Part shown: positions 17,222-25,598 of the stretch, one piece after another
How positions within the stretch are numbered: position 1 is the stretch's first letter
How the letters are laid out: every line of letters starts with the position of its first letter
From: Arthrobacter sp. B2a2-09
GTDB lineage: Bacteria; Actinomycetota; Actinomycetes; Actinomycetales; Micrococcaceae
DNA length: 64,000 nucleotides
Assembly (NCBI RefSeq): GCF_027587375.1
Contig: NZ_JAMXIC010000008.1
Coordinates: forward strand, 105,137 to 169,136
Direction: 5' to 3'
Position numbers and translations under genes: made by a program
The notes under the pieces: model-generated
Told to the model about the DNA's origin: nothing
What the model saw: only the letters and a program-made list of their open reading frames with translations
The model's database searches: none

Positions 17222-18004
17222 ATGCGGGTAATCCGGAATGCGAAACCTGTATCCATTATGGCAGGCAGCACCCTGCTGCTTGAGGGCTGTGCCGGGATGT
17301 GGCTGGCCGCCACAGCGCCCGCCGGACCGGAGAACGGCAGGATCGTTTTCCTTTCCTTCTCCATTGCCGTCGTTGCCCTGATCTGGGGTGTCATCGTGCT
17401 GTCCTGGCGCCTCTGGTCCAAGCCGATGGTCCTGGTGCGGGCACAGGCGGCCGATGCCTTTCCCGTAATCTTGCCCGTCGCGGTGCTCGTATCCGGGTTT
17501 CTCTCCGTGCCCGAGATCGCAGATCCCGCTCGTCCATACCTGTGGCTGGGCGGCCTGCTCTTGGGCTCGCCTGCCATTTCAGTAGTGTCTGCGGAGAAGG
17601 CGACGCTCTCCGAGATCCCGCCACTTCGTCCGGGAGGCTTCCTCGATTGGCTCAGATGGCAGAATTTCGGTGCCGTCACGCTGTGGCTTTCGATTTACTT
17701 CACCGCCATGTTCTTTTACGAACCACGAAGGCTTGATGCCTTCACGCCATTGATCATCGTGCTGGCGCTCGCTCAAGCGGCCGTGAGCGTTTGGCGCATC
17801 ATCGAGCACCGTCAATTTTCCAAAGTCGAAGTGCGCCTTTCCGGCCTGCAGATCAACTGGCTACGCGTCATCCATGTCAGCCGCGGACACGAGGCAGCCG
17901 TGAAGGAACTCCGCACGATGTACCCCAAAATGGGTCCCACGCAAGCCGACACCATCATCGAAAACCTATATCGGGCAGAAGCGCTAAACGGGCCGAACCT
18001 CTAG
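17222..18004 (+). CDS. Membrane protein of unknown function
   Basis: Protein of 260 residues with about six hydrophobic segments (near 10-30, 40-62, 80-98, 106-124, 150-168 and 176-196) and a cytosolic C-terminal tail of about 60 residues rich in charged residues. I do not recognise a family. ATG 17222 is chosen because GGGGAGGG (17206-17213) lies 8 bases upstream; upstream open frame to 17087 overlaps the PAP2-like duplicate. The C-terminus ends NGPNL with the stop codon four bases before an 80-bp palindromic element. Confidence 0.65.
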   Translation: MRVIRNAKPVSIMAGSTLLLEGCAGMWLAATAPAGPENGRIVFLSFSIAVVALIWGVIVLSWRLWSKPMVLVRAQAADAFPVILPVAVLVSGFLSVPEIADPARPYLWLGGLLLGSPAISVVSAEKATLSEIPPLRPGGFLDWLRWQNFGAVTLWLSIYFTAMFFYEPRRLDAFTPLIIVLALAQAAVSVWRIIEHRQFSKVEVRLSGLQINWLRVIHVSRGHEAAVKELRTMYPKMGPTQADTIIENLYRAEALNGPNL

Positions 18005-18008
18005 ATCC

Positions 18009-18088
18009 GACCACTTTTGGCGGGCGTAGCAGTCCGGGATCCCCGAAAATACGGGGATCCCGGACTGGAAGGTTGTTCAAAAGTGGTC
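18009..18088. repeat. 80-bp palindromic element, copy 1
   Basis: Outer arms GACCACTTTT (18009-18018) and AAAAGTGGTC (18079-18088) enclose a perfect 15-bp hairpin (18031-18045 with 18052-18066, loop AAAATA). It starts four bases after the membrane-protein stop codon and lies between convergent genes, so it may terminate both. A second element of exactly 80 bases, in the opposite orientation, lies at 33194-33273. Confidence 0.8.
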
Positions 18089-18126
18089 GAATGTTGAGCC
18101 CAGGAGCCCCCGTTCCCTAAGGCCGG

Positions 18127-20109
18127 TCAGGGCCGCGGGAATTTGGCGTTGAGGCGGAACAGGAATGCAGCGGTCGCGTCGCGGTGTACGGGTTGAAGGG
18201 GCTGGTAGATCGATCCTCCGGCTACTGGCCAGCCGGTCGTGATGCCGGTGGAGGCGAGCCAGCTGATCTCTTTGTAGAACGGGTAGCTGACGGGCACGTC
18301 GAGGAACGCCGTAGTCGGGGTCACGGCCGGGCTGCCGCTCAAGCGGTAGAGGAACGCGGCCATCGAATCCCGGTTCACCGAATCCAGTGGGTGGAAGGTT
18401 CTCGTATTGTTCGGCCCAGGGTACCCGGTGGTGATGCCGGTGGAGGCCAGCCAGGTGATTTCCTTATAGAAGGGGTCCGAGGTGGGAACGTCAGTGAACG
18501 GGGACGCCGCCGGGGCGGTGAACGCCGGGCTGGCCTGGTACCGGTAGAGGAACGCGGCCATCGCTTCCCGGCTGATCGACTGGAGCGGCTCAAACAGAGT
18601 GGTTCCGTTGGGGCCCGGGAATCCGGTGGTGATTCCGTTGGTGGCGAGCCAGGTGATCTCGTTGTAGAACGGATATGTTGCCGGGATGTCTGCGAACGAG
18701 GCACCGCTGTCGTACATCTCGTAGTCGTCGGTGGTGATGGTGCCATTTGTTTGGATGTTCAGGCCCCAACTAATACCTGAAGCGCCAGCCGGCAGGGGAG
18801 GAGTGACCCAGGTGATTTGGGTCCAGTTCGCCGCGGGGAGGACCAAAGGGCTTGCCGTCCAGTATGCCCAGAACCCGTTACCGACACGGTAATAGACTTC
18901 GAATTGGGTATCCGCGGTGGATTTATACCAGGCTTTCAGTTGATAAGTATGTCCGGGTATCCCTGTTGGCGAGCAGCCGCCAAGGTCCAGGGCGGGCAGG
19001 AGTTTCGCGTCGCCGGACACCCAGCCCGCCACGGTGAGCTGTTCAGCGTTCGTACCGGTGTGGCCGGGTGTGACGATCGAGAAAGTCGGGGTGTTCGTGC
19101 CGTACCCGCCGGCGGCCCAGCACTGCGGGATCGTGTTGACCAAGGTTTCCAGGCTGGGGTTTTGGATCATGTTTACTCCAGGCCCTGGCGGTGGAGGTAG
19201 AGCAGGGCCCGCTACTGCCGGCTGCTGGGTGCCGCCGACCACCTGGTCCACGGTCTGCACCGTGACGGTACCGGCCGCCTTTTGCTGTGCAAGCCAGGTG
19301 GCGAACTGGGTGAACAGGGTCGGGGTGATGGTCAGCGTCGGATCCGTGCCGACGGCGATGTGGTGGAAGGTCAGTTGGACCCACCCGCCGGTGGTTGTTT
19401 GGGCGTGGGTCACCTGGGTCTCCAGATTCGCCAGGGTCCAGGTGCTGTCTACCTCATCCGGTGCCGCCGTGTCGTAGGCGTTGACCGGTGGGACGGTGTC
19501 TGCTGCGGGAAGCGTCGCCGATGCGGGGTCCTTGCTGGCGGCGTCGCCCAGGCCGCGGGCGCTGTTGTAACCGCACCCCTTCACCAAGGCCTCGGTGGCC
19601 GGATCTTCGGAAGCGAAGGGGTAGGCGAAACTGGTGACTTTGAAGCCCATGTTCATCAGCGCCACGCGCCCGTCACAGATCTGCCGCTGTGACTCGGCGG
19701 GGATCAGGGACACAAGATCCGGGTGGGTGACCGTGTGGCCGCCGATCTCATTGCCGTCGGCGGCGATCTGCTGCAGGTTGGCAGTGGTCAAGTAGGTGGG
19801 CTGGCCGAGCCATCCGGTCGTGATGAAAAACGTGCCGACCAAGCCCAAGCTCTTCATCGTGGCTTCGGCTGTCAACTGGTCCGCGTTGCCGTCGTCGAAC
19901 GTCAGTGACACCACGGTGTTCGCAGCAGCATGCGCCGGAGCGGCGAACCCCACCGCGGCCAGCAGGCCGGCAACAACCAGCGCCGTGCTGCCGAAAGCGG
20001 TCCAGCGTTTGCCAAAGTGCTTACCGAGCCGTATTCCAGTCACACTGAGCCGTGTGCGGCCCTCGCGCGGCGATTCCGTCGTCCCTTGCTGCTCATTCGT
20101 GGTACTCAT
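18127..20109 (-). CDS. Exported polysaccharide deacetylase with C-terminal SLH-type repeats
   Basis: Protein of 660 residues. A long signal peptide ends near AHA (residue 61). The NodB domain follows: TFDDG (70-74) with the catalytic base and metal Asp, HTVTH (125-129) with the two metal His, and a later TFHHI. A middle beta-rich domain (about 310-460, starting NMIQNPSLE) looks like a carbohydrate-binding fold. Three tandem repeats of about 55 residues close the protein, each with FxDxP, a WLAxxGITTG core and a REAMAAFLYR-like end, typical of SLH-like surface anchors. It probably de-N-acetylates a wall or surface glycan. ATG 20109 has GGGGAGGAG six bases upstream. Confidence 0.87.
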   Translation of the reverse strand: MSTTNEQQGTTESPREGRTRLSVTGIRLGKHFGKRWTAFGSTALVVAGLLAAVGFAAPAHAAANTVVSLTFDDGNADQLTAEATMKSLGLVGTFFITTGWLGQPTYLTTANLQQIAADGNEIGGHTVTHPDLVSLIPAESQRQICDGRVALMNMGFKVTSFAYPFASEDPATEALVKGCGYNSARGLGDAASKDPASATLPAADTVPPVNAYDTAAPDEVDSTWTLANLETQVTHAQTTTGGWVQLTFHHIAVGTDPTLTITPTLFTQFATWLAQQKAAGTVTVQTVDQVVGGTQQPAVAGPALPPPPGPGVNMIQNPSLETLVNTIPQCWAAGGYGTNTPTFSIVTPGHTGTNAEQLTVAGWVSGDAKLLPALDLGGCSPTGIPGHTYQLKAWYKSTADTQFEVYYRVGNGFWAYWTASPLVLPAANWTQITWVTPPLPAGASGISWGLNIQTNGTITTDDYEMYDSGASFADIPATYPFYNEITWLATNGITTGFPGPNGTTLFEPLQSISREAMAAFLYRYQASPAFTAPAASPFTDVPTSDPFYKEITWLASTGITTGYPGPNNTRTFHPLDSVNRDSMAAFLYRLSGSPAVTPTTAFLDVPVSYPFYKEISWLASTGITTGWPVAGGSIYQPLQPVHRDATAAFLFRLNAKFPRP

Positions 20110-20488
20110 GGTCAACTCCTCCCCAGGCTAGGTAATGCACTAGCAGCCGGGTGACCTTCGTTGGGTGGGCCAAGAAGGTGCCGCTCGAAAGGGGAGTCCG
20201 ATCTGGGTTTCCAGCGGTGGCACTCGGTGCCGGTTGTTTGTTCACACTCGCGTACTTGCGAGGGTACGACCGCAGGCAGCCGTTGAAACGAGTGGTCAAT
20301 ACTTGTTCTTCCCACGCATCCTTAGGTGGAGCTTCTGATGTGTCTAGGTAGCTGCCCGATCGCCCACTCGGAACGGTGTCCGGGCGTTGCCCAGGGCTAG
20401 TCGCGCAAGCACCCCGCGTGTACAGTCGACTTCGCCAGCCCCTTCCGGTCAGGCGCGCCCGACCGGCTCCGTGAAGGAAGGAGTGCCC
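20110..20488. other. Intergenic region between divergent genes
   Basis: This 379-base stretch separates the deacetylase (-) from the permease operon (+). TACAGT at 20421-20426 is a possible -10 element for the operon, and GAAGGAAGGAG at 20473-20483 is the permease ribosome-binding site. I see no RNA gene or coding sequence and could not fit a known riboswitch. Confidence 0.4.
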
Positions 20489-21547
20489 GTGACGCTGCCT
20501 GCAGTGGACAAACGTAAACAGCCGGAACACGAGCACAGAAGCCCGGTCCGCGCTTTCACGTCGAAGTCTGCTGCCGGGCTGGTCGTTGGCCTCGCGCTCG
20601 TTGCACTGTTCGCGCTCGTGCGGGTGCTGGCACCGTCCACGCCGGAGACTTTTGGGCTTCCCAACGCTGCCCGCGACTTTGCCACGCTGTCGATCAGCGT
20701 CGTCGTCGAGTCCTTGCCCTTCGTTTTCCTCGGGATTGTCCTCTCGATCGCCGTCCAGGTCTGGCTACCGGAGGGCATGCTGCTCCGTCGCCTGCCACGA
20801 ATCCCGGTGTTGCGGAGGCTGGTCCTTTCGCTTCTGGGAATGCTGCTGCCGGTCTGCGAGTGCGGGAATGTTCCGCTGGCCCGGGGCTTGGTGGTCAAGG
20901 GCCTCACGGTTGCGGAATCGATGACTTTCCTGTTCGCGGCGCCCATCCTTAACCCCGTAACCATCGTCACCACCGCGCAGGCGTTTGGCTGGGGCAACGG
21001 CATCCTGGTCTCCCGCGTCCTGGGTGGTTTCTTCATCGCCAACCTTGTCGGGTGGATCTACAGCCGGCATCCACGGCCCGGGGAGCTGCTGACCGCCCGG
21101 TTCCAGGAGACCTGTACTGTGGCAGACCACGACGGCGGCGCTGCCGGGAAGGTGAGGCGCAGCGTGCAGATGTTCTCGCAGGAGACGCGCGCAATGATGC
21201 CTGCCTTGTTTATTGGTGCAGGCATGGCCGGGCTGATCCAGGTTGCCGTTTCCCGCGAAGTGCTGGTGGCCCTGGGCAGCAATCCCGTCTGGTCTGTCCT
21301 GGCGTTGATGCTGCTGGCGTTCGTCGTCGCGATCTGCTCAAACGTGGATGCCTTCTTTATCCTGTCGTTCGGCGCGACCTTCATGCCGGGAGGCATCGTG
21401 GCTTTCCTCGTTTTCGGACCCATGATCGACGTGAAAATGCTCGCCTTGATGCGCACCACGTTCACCGCGAAAACCCTCCTTCAGCTCAGCCTGCTGGTGG
21501 CGCTTTGCGCCGCGGTCCTCGGATTGGCGATCAACTATGGTCATTAG
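20489..21547 (+). CDS. DUF318/YraQ-family permease
   Basis: Membrane protein of 352 residues with two blocks of about four helices. The family hallmark LPVCECGNVPLARGLV follows the first block; AICSNVDAFFILSF and GPMIDVKMLAL mark the second. Relatives are annotated as permeases and include the organoarsenical transporter ArsP, but the cysteine pattern here does not identify the substrate. GTG 20489 has AAGGAG five bases upstream; the frame is open to 20387. It is the first of three genes that overlap by 11 bases each. Confidence 0.8.
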   Translation: MTLPAVDKRKQPEHEHRSPVRAFTSKSAAGLVVGLALVALFALVRVLAPSTPETFGLPNAARDFATLSISVVVESLPFVFLGIVLSIAVQVWLPEGMLLRRLPRIPVLRRLVLSLLGMLLPVCECGNVPLARGLVVKGLTVAESMTFLFAAPILNPVTIVTTAQAFGWGNGILVSRVLGGFFIANLVGWIYSRHPRPGELLTARFQETCTVADHDGGAAGKVRRSVQMFSQETRAMMPALFIGAGMAGLIQVAVSREVLVALGSNPVWSVLALMLLAFVVAICSNVDAFFILSFGATFMPGGIVAFLVFGPMIDVKMLALMRTTFTAKTLLQLSLLVALCAAVLGLAINYGH

Positions 21548-22331
21548 GCGGCTCGTGGGCCGCTGGCAGGGCGTGGTTCTCAGCCTGATCGGCCTCATCG
21601 CGACGATTTGGCTGGGCCTGACGGGGCAGCTTGCCTTGTATATCCATCCACGGTACTTCGTGTTCACGGTCATCATGGCGGTGATCGCAGGAGTGCTTGC
21701 CCTGGCGGCTTTCGTCTTGGCTCCCACCGCCCAAGACGGACACGACCAAGACGGCCACGAGCACAGCGACGAGCACAGCCACGACCACAGCGACGGGCGC
21801 GGTTCGCGATGGAGTTGGCTGTGGCCGGTCGGAAGCGTGCTGACCATCGTCGCCGCCGTCGTCGCCTTGCTGATCCTGCCGCCGTCGACCCTTACTACTG
21901 CAACTGTCGCCCAGCGGGACCTCAACGGCTCGGCGTCCGCCCTCACGCTGAAAGCACCCGCACTGCCCAGCAAGGGAGACTACTCCGCCTTCACGGTGAG
22001 GGACTGGGCATCGTTGCTTCGGTCCGGCGCGGGGCAGGACTTTTTTGCCGACAAGACTGCCACCGTGACCGGGTTCGTCAGTGCGGACAAGACGGATCCA
22101 AACGTTTTCTTCGTGACCCGTTTTGTGGTGACCTGCTGCGCCGTTGATGCCCAGCCGATTGGCGTTCCCGTCTATCACCCAGGGTGGCAAAACGAATACA
22201 CAACCGACAGCTGGGTCACGGTCAGCAGCAGCTTTCGAGCCAACCCCAACCCGGCCAGTCGCGAGGCAATCGTCCTGATACCGGATTCCATCGCCCACAC
22301 CACACAGCCGGCGCAGCCCTATGTCTACTAA
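21537..22331 (+). CDS. TIGR03943/DUF1980-type membrane protein with His-rich loop
   Basis: Protein of 264 residues. Two N-terminal helices (about 12-30 and 41-62) are followed by a loop with six His between residues 69 and 84, interspersed with Asp and Glu, a likely divalent-metal binding stretch. A third helix (about 95-113) leads to an extracytoplasmic domain with a conserved CC pair (TCCAVDAQP). Proteins of this type are usually encoded next to a DUF318 permease, as here, and probably form one membrane system with it. Metal handling is inferred from the His-rich loop. Confidence 0.78.
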   Translation: MVIRRLVGRWQGVVLSLIGLIATIWLGLTGQLALYIHPRYFVFTVIMAVIAGVLALAAFVLAPTAQDGHDQDGHEHSDEHSHDHSDGRGSRWSWLWPVGSVLTIVAAVVALLILPPSTLTTATVAQRDLNGSASALTLKAPALPSKGDYSAFTVRDWASLLRSGAGQDFFADKTATVTGFVSADKTDPNVFFVTRFVVTCCAVDAQPIGVPVYHPGWQNEYTTDSWVTVSSSFRANPNPASREAIVLIPDSIAHTTQPAQPYVY

Positions 22332-23577
22332 GCGCCGCCCCATCTCGGCCAAGCGGGCTGCAGCCATTGCCGCCGCGGCCGAGCTCCTGGCCGGACGCCG
22401 TTTCGCCCGGCGCCTTTACGGCACCATCGCGATCCTCGCCCTCCTTGCCGGCGGGTTGACAGTAGCGAACCTTTCGAAGCTGCCGCACCCCAACTCCATC
22501 TCGGCCCTGGCCCGCTCCGCCACCCCTGCAGCCTTCGCCCTGTACAGCCTGCAGAGGGACACCGGCAAAGACAACACAGGGCTGAAGAAGCCGGACACCA
22601 TCCTCGGCACAAGCCTCTCCGGAACTGGCGAGCCAACGACTATTGTCAGCGCCGACCGCATCCAGGAGTATGCTGCCCTTCCTTCCGCCTTCGCCGTCGT
22701 CACACTCAACGATGACAACACCAGCTCCCTCGAGATCGTCCCCCTCACCGGCGGCCCGCCAACGCTTGTTCCCTTGCCAAGCCTGGGGACAGTGGCCAAC
22801 CTTCATGCGGCAGGATCCAAACACCTCATAGGCTTCACCTTCAGCGCTTCTGCGGCCACTGGCCAGTACTGGAAAACACTCTTCGTGTACGACGTCGACA
22901 ATCCGTCCTCGGCTCCGCGGGCCGTCCAGGGGATCAACGGTCCGGTCTCGGCTGCGGACTGGCGCTTTGTCCCGGGTGCGGCCACTTTGGTGGCGCAGAC
23001 CGACGACCAGTCCATGTTCCTCATTGATGCGCTGGAAACCGGCAAAGTTTCGCCTCTGGGTACGCATGCCGCGATCCTCGGATTCGTCCCCGGCACTGAC
23101 GAACTCGCCGTCGCCGACTCAGGGCTGAAAAAGGGCATAGACCCGCCCCGGTATTCGACCATCAACCTCACCAACGGGACATCCACGCCGCTCACCCTCA
23201 CCGGCGCTTTCGTACCCGATGCCGTCAACGGGGTCACCACCACCGCGAGTCAACCCATGGTCCTCGCCGCTTCAGGCCAGTTCGCGCAGGTAGTGAGAAA
23301 GTACGACGCCGGAAAGGAAGCCTCCGTCGTCAACGTCACCGACAAGAACGGCTCGCGCCAGCTCTACCAGCCTGCCGCCGCCTGGTCGCGCATCCTGGAC
23401 ACCTGTATCTCTCCGGCCAGCGATTACCTCGCCGTCGAAACCGCAGCACCGCAATACGCGGGAGACCAATACCCCGTCCGCCCCGAACCGACCCCCATGC
23501 GGACGGACCTCGTGGACTTGAAATCAGGGACCGTCCTGAAAAGCGTTCCTGGATTCCTTCCCAGCTGGTGCGGCTGA
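22321..23577 (+). CDS. Single-pass extracytoplasmic protein, possibly beta-propeller
   Basis: Protein of 418 residues, unrecognised family. A basic N-terminus and one helix (about 35-53, IAILALLAGGLTVANL) are followed by a large extracytoplasmic domain rich in short beta-strand-like segments with repeating spacing (SLEIVPL, TLFVYDVD, SMFLIDA, YSTINLTNG, TDLVDLKSG), suggestive of a WD/YVTN-like propeller. Two Cys near the C-terminus (DTCIS, SWCG) could form a disulfide. It overlaps the preceding gene by 11 bases, so it belongs to the permease operon and may be its external partner. Confidence 0.6.
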   Translation: MSTKRRPISAKRAAAIAAAAELLAGRRFARRLYGTIAILALLAGGLTVANLSKLPHPNSISALARSATPAAFALYSLQRDTGKDNTGLKKPDTILGTSLSGTGEPTTIVSADRIQEYAALPSAFAVVTLNDDNTSSLEIVPLTGGPPTLVPLPSLGTVANLHAAGSKHLIGFTFSASAATGQYWKTLFVYDVDNPSSAPRAVQGINGPVSAADWRFVPGAATLVAQTDDQSMFLIDALETGKVSPLGTHAAILGFVPGTDELAVADSGLKKGIDPPRYSTINLTNGTSTPLTLTGAFVPDAVNGVTTTASQPMVLAASGQFAQVVRKYDAGKEASVVNVTDKNGSRQLYQPAAAWSRILDTCISPASDYLAVETAAPQYAGDQYPVRPEPTPMRTDLVDLKSGTVLKSVPGFLPSWCG

Positions 23578-23622
23578 TTGAGGCCCGTCAAACCCGGCCG
23601 GGCAGGAAGCAGCGCGCAGCCA

Positions 23623-24543
23623 CTAAGGTGACTGCCGCCGTCGGGCACTCAAGCCGAAAAGCCAGGTTGCAGCGACCGTTGCCAGATAACCGGTGATGAC
23701 AATCAGGGAGACGCCAGCCCAGAAGTAATTGGTGGTGCTGCTTTCCTGGCCGAAACCGGGCGCAATCTTCAACAGCGAATACACCGAAACCGCCGCAGCG
23801 GCGACGCCCGCCAGCGCCGACAGCGAAAGCCACAAACGTGACGACGCCCAGTGCTCACCGCGGCGGTCCTGGACGTTCCAGCGCTTTCCAGTACGAAGCA
23901 CCAACCAGCCAGCCGGCAGCATGACCGCTCCCACCACGAGGAACGCGGCGACGACGTCGGCGGGCCGGTGCCACTGGTTGATCAGCGTGGAAACCCCGGC
24001 CGCCACGGCGAAAGTGCCACCGAGGAACCCCGCCAGAGGCCGCCAGCGCGGCGAGACCACCAAGAAGACCGCGGCAGCCGCAGAGGCCGCCAACGTGGTG
24101 TGTCCGGAGGGCAGCGAGTTCAGTTCAATGGTCTGGACGCCGCGGAACGGCCTGTTCGGAAACCAGTCCTTGAGGAGCTGGGTGGCCAAGTTCGCCGCGA
24201 CACAGGCGGCCAGAGCGATCCCGGCGGCCTTCCAGCGCCGGCGCATTATGGTGACGAAAAGAACGACGACGGCGGCGATCGCCACCGAGATGACTGGCAA
24301 CCAATCGAGGAACTGGGTGGTTGCCCGCTCGGTGGGACCGTTGATGGTCGCGGCTTCCACCAGGGCGGATTCGTCGATGTACTGCCCCGTTGTGGTGCGC
24401 ACGAAAAAATAGTAGGTGGCAATGAATGCGATCGCGCACGCCAAGGTCGCCAGCACAAAAAGGACGCCCATCCCAGCGCCCGCCCAGCGCTTGGCAGCGA
24501 TCCCACGTATGGCCGGCAGCCGGCTCGTCTTAGGAAAACTCAT
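23623..24543 (-). CDS. PAP2-family membrane phosphatase
   Basis: Protein of 306 residues with about six helices. The three phosphatase motifs are present: KDWFPNRP (KX6RP), LPSGHTTLA (PSGH) and NQWHRPADV (SRX5HX3D-like). A lipid phosphate or undecaprenyl pyrophosphate is the likely substrate. ATG 24543 fits the first hydrophobic segment; the frame is open to 24579. The last codons and stop lie in a 45-bp segment duplicated at 17081. It may follow the GT4 gene in one transcript (32 bases apart). Confidence 0.87.
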   Translation of the reverse strand: MSFPKTSRLPAIRGIAAKRWAGAGMGVLFVLATLACAIAFIATYYFFVRTTTGQYIDESALVEAATINGPTERATTQFLDWLPVISVAIAAVVVLFVTIMRRRWKAAGIALAACVAANLATQLLKDWFPNRPFRGVQTIELNSLPSGHTTLAASAAAAVFLVVSPRWRPLAGFLGGTFAVAAGVSTLINQWHRPADVVAAFLVVGAVMLPAGWLVLRTGKRWNVQDRRGEHWASSRLWLSLSALAGVAAAAVSVYSLLKIAPGFGQESSTTNYFWAGVSLIVITGYLATVAATWLFGLSARRRQSP

Positions 24544-24575
24544 TACTTTCAGGGTGCCATATCTGGCTGGGAGGA

Positions 24576-25598
24576 TCACTTTTGCTCGGCGAGGAGTTCC
24601 TCATAGAGCGCCAAGTGTTCGGCAACCATCCTCTCGGCGCTGAAGTAGTTTTCCGCGGCGCGGCGGCACTCCCCGCGGTCAAGCGTCGCGGCGGCAATGA
24701 CGGCCTCGGCCAGCTCCGGGGGACTGGAACCGAGATAGCCCGTGACGCCCTCGGAGACGATTTCCGGGGCGGATCCCCGGAATGTTGCCACCACCGGTGT
24801 CCCGGTGGCGAGGGACTCGATCATGGCCATCCCGAAGGGTTCATCCCACTGAAGCGGATTCAGCAGGGCCACCGATCCGCCCAGGAGGACGAACTTGTCC
24901 GCAGCGTTCAGCTCGCCGAGGTATTCGACGTCGGGCCCCAGCAGCGGCGCGATGACCGCGGCGTAGTACTCATGCTCTTCCGCGCTGTACATCTTGGCTG
25001 CAATTCGCAACGGTACCTGGGCCAGGCGGGCGGTCTCTATGGCTTCCGGCAGGCCCTTGCCGGGATGCATCCGGCCGAGGAAGCTGGCGTAGCCGCCGTC
25101 GCCGGCCCCGAGCGGGACGGATTGCGTGTCGATGCCGTGGTGAATGACCCTCCGTACCTTGATCCCGGGCGCGGAGTCTGCTTGATGGTGCGAGATGGCG
25201 ATGATCGCGGTGTCGGCGGCCATCGCCTGGTAAATGTCATGGTTTTCGGCTGAAAAGGGGAGGTGGGCCGTTGCGACGATAGGCGTTCTCTCCGGCCGAT
25301 GCCTGTAAAGCGGACCTGCCAGCGTGTTGTCGTGGATGAGGTCGACGTCGCCCATGGCTCCGAATGCGTACACGCTGTGGCGGAGTTCGTCCGTCCCGTT
25401 TCCTATCCTCGAGCCGTCCGCAAGTGGTGGGCCGGGGACTTTGGCCACTGGACATGTGCTTCCGGACGCCGCCGCCAGAAGCACATCATGGCCCGCGGCA
25501 GCCAATCCGCGAGCCAGGATATCGATGATCGACTCCGTGCCTCCGTATGCGGGCGGCGGGACCGGAATCCAAGGCGGGGCAACAAGGCCGATGCGCAT
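24576..25598 (-). CDS. Glycosyltransferase family 4
   Basis: Cytosolic GT-B transferase of 340 residues. The N-terminal MRIGLVAPPWIPVPPPAYGG with its Gly-rich acceptor loop, ISHHQADSA, and the sugar-nucleotide segment EPFGMAMIESLATGTPVVA (the E-x7-E pattern of retaining GT4 enzymes) are clear. Its start directly abuts the stop codon of the debranching-enzyme gene upstream, with no gap, so the two are translated together. Pairing with an amylo-alpha-1,6-glucosidase suggests work on a glucan or small glucoside; donor and acceptor are unknown. Confidence 0.87.
   Translation of the reverse strand: MRIGLVAPPWIPVPPPAYGGTESIIDILARGLAAAGHDVLLAAASGSTCPVAKVPGPPLADGSRIGNGTDELRHSVYAFGAMGDVDLIHDNTLAGPLYRHRPERTPIVATAHLPFSAENHDIYQAMAADTAIIAISHHQADSAPGIKVRRVIHHGIDTQSVPLGAGDGGYASFLGRMHPGKGLPEAIETARLAQVPLRIAAKMYSAEEHEYYAAVIAPLLGPDVEYLGELNAADKFVLLGGSVALLNPLQWDEPFGMAMIESLATGTPVVATFRGSAPEIVSEGVTGYLGSSPPELAEAVIAAATLDRGECRRAAENYFSAERMVAEHLALYEELLAEQK

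Noticed and set aside
20110..20400. c-di-AMP or other riboswitch before the deacetylase
   Set aside because: Leader length is suitable, but I could not match the conserved riboswitch core by eye.
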